A stretch of 64,000 nt of DNA from Eustoma russellianum (taxonomy: Eukaryota; Streptophyta; Magnoliopsida; Gentianales; Gentianaceae), in contig AP025047.1 of the NCBI GenBank assembly GCA_036186865.1, positions 30,882,588 through 30,946,587 on the forward strand. The letters are read 5' to 3'. This document shows, piece after piece, positions 57,101 to 64,000 of this stretch (positions are counted from its first letter, which is position 1; every line of letters begins with the position of its first letter). Under the pieces are notes generated by a model. The model did not search any database. It was not told the origin of the DNA and worked only from the letters and a program-made list of their open reading frames with translations. The translations under genes and the position numbers were made by a program.

Positions 57101-57409
57101 ACTACCCAAATACTTTGGCTTAAGCAGCAACTTAGTGATTTTGGCATTAAAATGAATAAGATTCCAATTTTCTGCGATAGCACAAGTGCAATCAATCTTT
57201 CCCGGAATCCGGTACTTCATTCTAAGGCCAAACACATTGAGGTGCGATACCACTTTCTTCGTGATCATGTTCAAAATGAGGATATAGTGATAAACCACAT
57301 AAGAACTGATCATCAAATCGCTGACATCTTCACCAAACCCCTTAATCAAGCCACTTTTGAAAACTTACGAGCCAAATTAGGAATGATGACTTACGATACC
57401 ATTGTATAG
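54170..57409 (+). CDS. Copia-2a pol polyprotein (intact)
   Basis: Same frame as gag, open from the TAG at 54167 to the TAG at 57407. Protease active site LDSG at about 54230, just upstream of the first Met at 54254. Counting from that Met: GAG-pre-integrase LWHRRLGH at 121, integrase catalytic Asp188, Asp251 and Glu287 (HLDLF, SDRGGEF, VVERKN), RT with QMDVKSAFLNGY and YVDD at about 735, and RNase H with SDADYGG at about 897 and STTEAEYIALS beyond. All catalytic residues I can check are present. Three stops (54125, 54137, 54167) separate it from gag, so read-through, splicing or internal initiation would be needed. Confidence 0.93.
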   Translation, partial: EKRKECKKETKSKNLKTKWFLDSGCSRHMTGNPKLFIELEHIKNGGKVTFGDNNKGQVVGKGTIGDPNTFQIRNVLLVSNLSYNLLSISQLIDCGYNVSFLPNSCDIINEKGETVLKGNRDGNIYTLTLDNMLDAKVKCLISHDLDVNLWHRRLGHIGISTIKKLSKKNLIRGMPKSDLDNFQMCETCIKGKYIKETLKLKHEVSTSHVLELLHLDLFGPSRTRSLGGHYYVCVIVDDYSRYTWTLFLTHKDDAPLAIETLIKQLENLYEENVKRIRSDRGGEFKNKDIIKFCELHGIKHEFSPPRTPQLNGVVERKNRTLQEIARTMLCENKVPRYLWAEAVSCACYIINRLSIRKKLNKTPYELLNNRQPKVDYLRVFGCKCFVLNTKDNLDKFEQKSIECIFVGYSTNSKAYRCYNHASRKIIESIHVKFNENAYFDVSDKKKQENNVENMFDDDDILLEPVHDHLEPTSPEQDVHEHLGEINQEILQLEDNLSNLQDVPIVYENVHTNETFELEEGEPSQLRNWWLIEDKHKHPKELIIGDPSVGVRTRRNISQAEGHILISHLEPKNIKEALGDVSWIDAMHEELNQFTRNNVWDLVPKPADKSIIGTKWVFRNKMDEQGNITRNKARLVAQGYNQQEGIDYEETFAPVARIEAIRLLLAIASLSKIKLFQMDVKSAFLNGYIQEEVFVKQPPGFEDPKNPNHVYKLKKALYGLKQAPRAWYDRFANFLIANNYQRGTIDNTLFLRRKDNDLLIVQIYVDDIIFGSTNPTLVKDFEECMKSEFEMSMVGELNYFLGLQIKQTRQGIHISQLKYVNDMIKKFGFEELKPTTTPMSVSTKLDKDENGKPFDDTLYRSMIGSLLYLTASRPDIMFSVCMCARFQSCPKVSHYNAVKKIFRYLKHTPHLGLWYDRNAKLELHAYSDADYGGCRLDRKSTSGTCQFIGTNLISWFSKKQASVALSTTEAEYIALSLCTTQILWLKQQLSDFGIKMNKIPIFCDSTSAINLSRNPVLHSKAKHIEVRYHFLRDHVQNEDIVINHIRTDHQIADIFTKPLNQATFENLRAKLGMMTYDTIV

Positions 57410-57433
57410 TTCTATCTTTTGCATGATTTGCAA

Positions 57434-57738
57434 AATAAAGGGGGAGATAGAATAAGAACATGATTTTAGTTGGTAAGTCATGTTTTAGTTGGTAAGTCAT
57501 GATAAATCATATGCTAAGTTTCTATTGGTATAAATAAGTCATGATAAATCATATGCTAAGTTTCTATTGGTATAAATTTTGGAGCATAGGTTAAGGGGGA
57601 GAGTATGAGTTGAGGGGGAGCAGCATACTATTTAAACGTTGAAAACATAGTTGAAAACATTTGGTTAAACTTTTGGTTATAAGTTGCGACATTAAAATCA
57701 TGTTAGGTTATTTTGAAAATCATCCAAAAGGGGGAGAA
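57434..57738 (+). other. Copia-2a polypurine tracts and a 42-bp tandem duplication
   Basis: Tracts AAAATAAAGGGGGAGA (57434-57447), TAAGGGGGAGAG (57592-57603), GAGGGGGAG (57612-57620) and the terminal AAAAGGGGGAGAA (57727-57738) before the LTR. Between them 57494-57535 is exactly repeated at 57536-57577. Confidence 0.9.
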
Positions 57739-59879
57739 TGTTGAGAAATATGTTTGGATAATTTTCAAAGTCATGATTTTAAGTGATGAATACTTAAAAA
57801 TGTCACATATGGTGTTATAAATGAAAGAGTTGAATAAGTGAAGAAAAATGACACGATGTCTAGGGTTGTTAGAAATATTTTTCTAAAATGTGATAAAATA
57901 GTTGTTTTTATTTTTACATGATTTATATATGTTTATCATGTTGTGATTATGTGATTTTTATGATGATAATATCTTGTGACTAATATGCCCTCGAAGTTTC
58001 TACAACTTACCAAAAAGGGCAAAAGTGGTATTTTGAGTTGTGTAGGTACTCGACATGGTGAATATGATTCAAGAAGATATTATCATCTTATTTATTATCA
58101 AGAAGGTGTTATTATGTTTAATTCTGACCATCGGGGTCATTTCTGGAGTTTTATCTCACTAGGGGCATTTTGGTCATTTTACCCCCGAAGACAGTTTCGG
58201 TAATTTTACTCAAGGAATCTCTTGAGTATCTTACTATATTCATTCTGGAGTACATTTAATATATTCTTGAAGATTATTTGGTGGTTTTCTATTTTATTCT
58301 CTCATTTGATGATTTTATCGACGGTGGCGGGATATGTGACGGTATTCGATGTCACGTTCTATTTTCTCTTGAAGACTCTTATATATATGTTGTTGGAGGT
58401 TCTTAGTCATCATCTTTCAGAGATTACAAGGTGTCATTGGTGCAAGATTCATCACAATATGTCAAGGAGAAATGGGAATTTTGATATTATATGTTGACAT
58501 AACCTTGTCAACTATTATTTGTTGATTTCTCCTCAAAAATCTGAGTTGGTATACATATACACAGCCTCCAAAACGTGATTATACAGGTGGAGATGATGTT
58601 TTTCTCATTTTATGAGTTGGAGACAAGAAGACAAACCAAAAGCAAGCTAATTGGCAAAAGTTGTCAACTTGAAATTTCAAATTTGAAGTTAATGGAGACA
58701 AGGTTGTTGGAGATGATTATGGAGGTGTTTTAATTCAAAATTCTCAGCCATCACATGGTCTAAAAGTTGGAGGGAATAAGCCATCAATTCACTCTATAAA
58801 TAGAAGGCAAGGTGAAGAAGAGAAGACACACACTTGAAAGCAAAAATTGAAGATTGTTGTCTTGCTATTCTCTTCTCATATTTTCGTTCATACTTTGTGT
58901 AGCTAAGGTGTTCCATTTCTAGTTGTTGTCTAGCTACACTATACACACCTTCTTGTGTCTTATTTGTAAGATTGATTAGCCAAATCTATAAGGCTACATC
59001 AATAGGTGATAGAGGTGTTGCAACCAAGAGTTGCATAAAGGTGTTCATCCAAGTCTTGAATAGGGTTGGTGTTTAACCCAAGGATCAAGCTTGGTTCTTG
59101 CTGTAATTTGGTTCATACCATAGTCAAATCCAAGGAAAGGTGTTCCTTGGGACTGGAGTAGGTCACATTGACCGAACCAGGATAAATTCTTGGTGTTCTT
59201 GTCTTCTTTACATTTTTATGTTTTCTGCCCGTTTTTCACTACAGATTTCACACAACTTTTCACGTTTTGAAAAAATAGGTAAACACTTTCAAAATTCGTG
59301 ATTTTTGGTGGAGTTATACTTCAGACTGTTAGATTTCATTTGCAACAAGAATCACTTGATTTGAGCAAGGGAAAGTTAGTCTTTCAGTCTTTGCAAGATA
59401 ACTGCTCCAATCTGGCTGCAATCTGACCAGTTTTGAGAAAACTTAAATTCTGTATTTTTCAAGAGTTGGTTAAGGTCAGGGCCTTTTGGAAACTTCATCT
59501 ACACATCCTAAGGAGTGTTTTGATATAAAGATCAACCTTTTTGGTTGAGTATTCAAAGAGAAACACGTTTTGCAAAATCAGCAACATTCTGTCCAAATTG
59601 ACCATCTGAATCTTTTTATTTATTTGAAGGGTCAAACGATCTTATTTTTGTATGATTTTTGGATAGAGTCTTAACTCATTAAAGTTAAATTCTGGAAAGT
59701 TTCATAATTTTTGGAGTTGTGTACAATTATTTGTGAATTTTTGAAAAACGGGTTCTGAATCTGAGGTGGTTTCAGATTCTGTTTTCAAAGGGGATTTTAA
59801 CAAAGGGTTGTAGTGTAATTTCCGCTAACCACTATTCACCCCCCTCTAGTGGTGTTTATTGCAGGTGAACGGTCCAACA
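57739..59879 (+). repeat. Copia-2a 3' LTR (2141 bp)
   Basis: Near-identical to the 5' LTR. The 14-bp length difference is accounted for by indels of 10, 3 and 1 bp. Confidence 0.95.
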
Positions 59880-61158
59880 TATACCATCAAGAAACTCTCA
59901 ACTCCTTGGCACAAGAATAGGGCATGTGAGGCTGCATTTTTGACTTCCAAATCAGCTCCAAAATCAGCTCCAACAGCCTTGATTAGCCGTTGATTTCAAA
60001 TTGGAAATTCCAAGTTGGCAACTTTTGCCAACTAGCTTATTTTTGGTTGGTCCACTTGTACACATGTAAAAAAATGAATACAAAACCTTTTCTACATATT
60101 TTTGGGCGTTTTTGAGCAACATAAATGTGTACAAACTCAGATTTGTTGAAGAGAAATAAGTGGATAAAGTTGACAAGAATTTGTCAACGTATAGTTCAAA
60201 ATTTCCACATTTTTCTCGTTGCAAGTTGTGGTGAATTTTTGTGTCAATAATGCCCTTAGAACGTTGCAAAATGACGAATAATAAACCCCTATAACATATA
60301 TAAGAATATCTCCAGGAATAGAAAAGAATGTGACATCAAAACCCGTCACATATCCTGCTACCGTCGATAATAACATTAAATGAGAGAATAAGATAGAAAA
60401 CCACTAAATAATCTTCGAGAACACCATAAATAAACTCTAGAATGAAGATAATAAGATACTAAAGAGATTCTTTGAGTAAAATGATGAAATTGCCCTTATG
60501 GTGTAAAATGATCAAAATGCCCCGGTGAGAGAAAACTTTAGAAATGACCCCGATGGTCAGAAATAGATATAATAATACCTTTGTGATGATAAATAAGAAA
60601 TAGTGAAGTCCTTGTGTGACTTTCTCCGTGTCATGTACCTACAAGAATTTAAAATACCACTTTTGCCTTTTTGGTAAGTTGTAGAAACTTCGAAGGCGTA
60701 TTAGTGATAAAACACTATTATTATCATCAAAAGCAAGTAATAAAATCAAAATATACATGTATGAAACATATGTAAATGAAAACAATCATTTTATCACTTT
60801 TTAGAAAAATTTCTCCAAAAACCATAGACATCGATCGATCTATGTCTCAATCTTAGAGACTGATGTATACATCGATCGATCGATGTACCTGTGGTTGAGA
60901 GATCAATGTCTCACAATGAGTTTGAATTTTTGATTCTGTGTGATGTCAATTGATCAATGTAGAGATCTATGTATATCGATCTCTGACTGAGAGATCTATG
61001 TAGAGATCTATGTATACATCGATCTCTGGCTGAGAGATCTATATAGAGATTGATGTCACTTTTTCATTTGTTTCAACTTTATTTTAACTTGTGACTTTTT
61101 TATGTATTCAACACTTAAAATCATGACCTTGAAAATTATCCAAACATATTTCTCAACA
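59880..61158 (-). repeat. Copia-2b 3' LTR, proximal piece
   Basis: Minus-strand start TGTTGAGAAATATG at 61158, preceded by a purine tract (61171-61159 on the minus strand). Colinear in reverse with the first half of the Copia-2a LTR, but with about 230 bp of extra palindrome-rich sequence (60829-61057). The total 2b LTR is about 2.59 kb. Confidence 0.85.
60829..61057. repeat. Palindromic ATCGAT/AGATCT repeat block in the Copia-2b LTR
   Basis: Contains a 20-bp perfect palindrome TACATCGATCGATCGATGTA (60868-60887) and repeats of 'gagagatctatgtagagatc' and 'tgtatacatcgatctctg'. Copia-2a has only a short ACACGATGTCTAG at the equivalent place. Confidence 0.8.
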
Positions 61159-61499
61159 TTCTCCCCCTTTTGGATGATTTTCAAAATAACATAATATAAT
61201 TTTAATGTCACAACTCTTTATTAATTGTTTATCATATATCTACCAATTTTATCCCAATTGAATTGTTTTTAAAACCTCACCTATAGCAATTGTTTTCAAA
61301 CTTTCAAGACTCATATATATGATCCCCCTCAACTTATACACTCCCCCTTAACCTATGCTCCAAGCCAATTTAACACCAATTAAAATTTACATCAATTGAG
61401 AACTTAACATATTATTCAACTCAAATCATGACTTAACAACTGAAATCATGTTCTTATTCTATTTTCCCCTTTATTTTGCAAATCATGCAAAAGATAGAA
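61159..61499 (-). other. Copia-2b polypurine-tract region
   Basis: The minus strand shows several GGGGGAG tracts (near 61165, 61325, 61344 and 61470), matching 57434-57738 of Copia-2a. Non-coding. Confidence 0.8.
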
Positions 61500-62626
61500 T
61501 TATGCAATTGTATCGTAAGTCATCATTCCTAACTTTGCTCGTAAGTTTTCAAAAGTGGATTGATTAAGGGGTTTGGTGAAGATGTCAGCTATTTGATGAT
61601 TAGTTCTTATATGATCTATGGTTATGTCTCCATTTTGAATATGGTCTCGAAGGAAATGGTATCTTGCCTGAATGTGTTTGGCCTTAGAATGAATTACTGG
61701 ATTTCGAGAAAGATTGATCGCACTTGCACTATCGCAGAAAATTGGAATCTTATTCATTTTAATGCCAAAATCATTAAGTTGTTGTTTAAACCAAAGTATT
61801 TGAGTAGTGCATAAACTTAAGGCTATATATTCGGCTTCGGTGGTAGAAAGAGCTACACTAGCTTGTTTCTTTGAAAACCATGAAATCAAGTTGGTTCCTG
61901 TAAATTGACATGTACCGCTAGTGGATATTCTATCTACCTTGCAACCACCATAATCAGCACACTATAAGCATACAGTTCCAACTTAGCATTTCTATCATAC
62001 CAAAGTCCTAAGTGAGGTGTGTGTTTAAGATATCTAAATATCCTTTTCACCGCATTATAATGTGAGACTTTAGGACAAGATTGAAATCTAGCACACATAC
62101 ACATACTAAACATGATATCAGGTATTGACACGGTTAAATATAACGGCGATCCATTCATAGACCTATATAGTGTGTCATCAAAAGGTTTACCATTTTCATC
62201 CTTGTCTAGTTTAGTGCTAATACTCATGGGGGTAGGTGTTGGTTTCAACTCTTCCAATCCAAACTTCTTAATCATATCATTGACATACTTAAGTTGGCTA
62301 ATATGTATTCCTTGAGGAGTTTGTTTGATTTGTAAACCTAAGAAGTAGTTCAACTCCCTCCTACCATTGACATTTCAAATTCTGACTTCATAAACTCTTC
62401 GAAGTCCTTAACTGAGGTAGGGTTGGTTGATCAAAAGATTATGTCATCTACATATATTTGAAAAATTACCTAGTCGTTATCTTTTCTTCTTAGGAATAAT
62501 GTGTTGTCTATGGTCTCCCTTTGATAATTATTTGCAATAAAAAAGTTTGCAAATCTATCATACCAAGCTCTTGGAGCTTGTTTCAAACCATATAAAGCTT
62601 TCTTAAGCTTGTATACATGATTAGGA
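61500..62626 (-). pseudogene. Copia-2b RT and RNase H fragment
   Basis: Minus strand from 62626: HVYKLKKALYGLKQAPRAWYDR, YVDDIIF followed by a stop in place of Gly, MKSEFEMSM, then a frame change near 62355 and NYFLGLQIKQTPQGIHIS (62353 onward). A further break near 61935 (lost Asp-Ala of DADYGG) leads to RNase H 61889-61500 (MISWFSKKQASVALSTTEAE to YDTIA). The upstream pol was cut off by the Copia-1 LTR inserted at 62627. Confidence 0.85.
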
Positions 62627-64000
62627 TGTAGGACCTGGATAGCACCACTAGAAGGGGGGCGGTTGAATAGTAGGTGCGGAAAATTTGGTTTTTAAACTAT
62701 TTTGTCCCAAAAACCTAACTTCTGAAAACAGTTTCTATTTTCAGATCCGGAGTTGAAACGTTTAAAACACTTGGTTAAAGACCTTCAAAAATTCTAAAAT
62801 TTAGAGAAATTCTACTCTCAGATGTTCTGAGTATCCACTAAAAATTTAAGATTACAATCAAACCTCAAACCCTTTGAAAATACGTTTGTGGTCAGATTGT
62901 GCAAATCTGCCAAAAACAGTACTCCGGTTTGAAAAATTTATTCCGATTAATTCATAACTCCAAATGGTCTTAAAATTTAATGAAAAACCCCTTCAGATAT
63001 TTATTTTAATGTGTTGAAATAGTTTTGAAAAATTCCTTTGGGAAGTATGTCAAATATGTTGATGTTCTCAACTTTTGCAAGTCTGAAAATCAGATTGCAC
63101 TAGTCTCAGATCTATTAACGTTTAATTGATTTATACTTGTCCAAATGGGTTGGAACTTGGTTCAAATGAAACTTAAGAGGTGTGCCTATGTTTCTAAATT
63201 TTTTTATAATTTTTGAAAGTCATTTACTATTTTCACGATTGCAATGAAATCAACGCAGAAACTGAAAAACTGAAAGTAAAATGCTGAAAGTAATGACACC
63301 AAAAATTTTATACTGGTTCGGTTAAATCAACCTACTCCAGTCTTCGAGGACACCTTCCTTGGTTATCACTAAACACAAATTAACAACTACCACAAGGGTT
63401 GCTGGAGTTACACACCAACTGCAACCTTTTACACACAATACAATCAATCACACTGATCACGAACACCACCACCGAACTTGTGAAGGTTTGATCACACCTT
63501 GATCAATCCTTTTACAACAATTTGAACGTATATGGTGGTCTAATCAAAGCCTATTCAATATGTTAAATATAAGAACAATAGGCTTGAGAGAAGAAGAAGA
63601 AGAAAGAAGTGTAAAAGAAGAAAGTAGAAGACACTTTTTTACTTGAGAGAATATGAGAGTTGTCTTGCTTTTGTTTGCTACATCTCTTCTTCTTTTAAGC
63701 ACATTATGGCCACCCCTAGGTCATCTTCCATCACCTTGAGAATTCTCTTTAATGCCCTTAGAAAATTAACTTGTGTAGATATGACACATCTTGCTCACTT
63801 GGCATAACTTAATTGGATGAATGTCTCACTTTGCTTACTTGGCACTTCATAATTGGTCCAAGCTTGTCACCATTTAGTAGATTTAAAAATCTGATATTAA
63901 CATCTAAAACATGTGACAAATAAGGTTTAAAACATTTCCAAATACTCAACAATTAATCCCTACAAATTTGGAATCAAATTTGTCACCATTCAAGACTCAA
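62627..64000 (-). repeat. Copia-1c LTR (runs off window)
   Basis: The minus-strand LTR end GGTCCTACA is at 62627. The sequence is colinear with the last 1.4 kb of the Copia-1 LTRs, including the conserved 'tactccagtcttcgagg' block and a hairpin near 63490. It may be a solo LTR or the 3' LTR of a whole element. Left flank TAGGA (62622-62626) is the expected target duplication. Confidence 0.85.

Larger units (their letters stand above)
49702..59879 (+). mobile_element. Copia-2a: young, nearly complete Sirevirus
   Basis: 10.18 kb, bounded by a perfect 5-bp target duplication TATAC (49697-49701 and 59880-59884). LTRs 49702-51856 and 57739-59879 differ by about seven substitutions and three small indels (10, 3 and 1 bp) by my reading, so it inserted recently. 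PBS 51859-51871, gag and pol in one frame with four stops between 53300 and 54169, four purine tracts before the 3' LTR. There is no room for an envelope-like ORF (330 bp between pol and LTR). Confidence 0.95.

Noticed and set aside
57410..57738. Possible envelope-like ORF downstream of Sirevirus pol
   Set aside because: Only 330 bp of non-coding purine-tract sequence separates pol from the LTR.
60868..60887. ATCGAT repeats considered as a CRISPR-like or satellite array
   Set aside because: Repeats are irregular, palindromic and confined to an LTR in a eukaryotic genome; no spacer pattern.

Overview
This is a plant nuclear window, probably from a eudicot. It is AT-rich, has short exons with GT-AG introns, carries plant-type LTR retrotransposons primed by initiator-Met tRNA, and contains a tRNA-derived SINE ending in GTTGTTGTTG. 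Most of the 64 kb is nested retrotransposon. One host gene looks complete and two host loci are broken.

Layout: 1-5008 is a Ty3/Gypsy element on the minus strand (Gypsy-A) that cut the gag of a plus-strand Sirevirus-type Copia (Copia-1a, 5009-14940). A second member of that Copia family lies inverted (Copia-1b, 14941-18801) and contains a 10-N assembly gap. It sits in the pol end of a plus-strand chromovirus-type Gypsy (Gypsy-B1, 18802-21430). An MSH2 mismatch-repair gene remnant (21509-22725), SINE pieces and microsatellites follow.

24837-30968 (minus) is a full 17-exon NOP2/NSUN rRNA cytosine-C5 methyltransferase gene, 595 codons plus stop, with a telo-box near its transcription start. Its SAM-binding and both catalytic-cysteine motifs are intact.

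31618-39403 (minus) is an old two-LTR Gypsy (Gypsy-B2) that has lost gag and protease and carries a sharply bounded intron-like 67-bp insert in RNase H. Then come a pair of hairpins and a MITE-like element, a NAC transcription-factor pseudogene with a degenerate C-terminal repeat (40915-42031), the 5' half of a decayed Copia (Copia-3, 42056-43965), and the 5' LTR and gag of another Gypsy (Gypsy-C, 44649-48387).

48388-62626 holds a minus-strand Sirevirus (Copia-2b). Its LTR was split by a young, almost complete plus-strand copy of the same family (Copia-2a, 49702-59879), which has a perfect TATAC target duplication and nearly identical LTRs. At 62627 the RT of Copia-2b is interrupted by a Copia-1 family LTR that runs off the window.

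Order of events inferred from nesting: Gypsy-B and Gypsy-C and the pseudogenes are old; Copia-1 and Copia-2b are later; Gypsy-A, the Copia-1 LTR at the right end and Copia-2a came last in their stacks. No new defence-like or operon-like system is visible. The most unusual signals are the intron-like insert in a retrotransposon RNase H, a triplicated palindrome in the Copia-1 LTR, and an LTR-to-LTR tandem junction.
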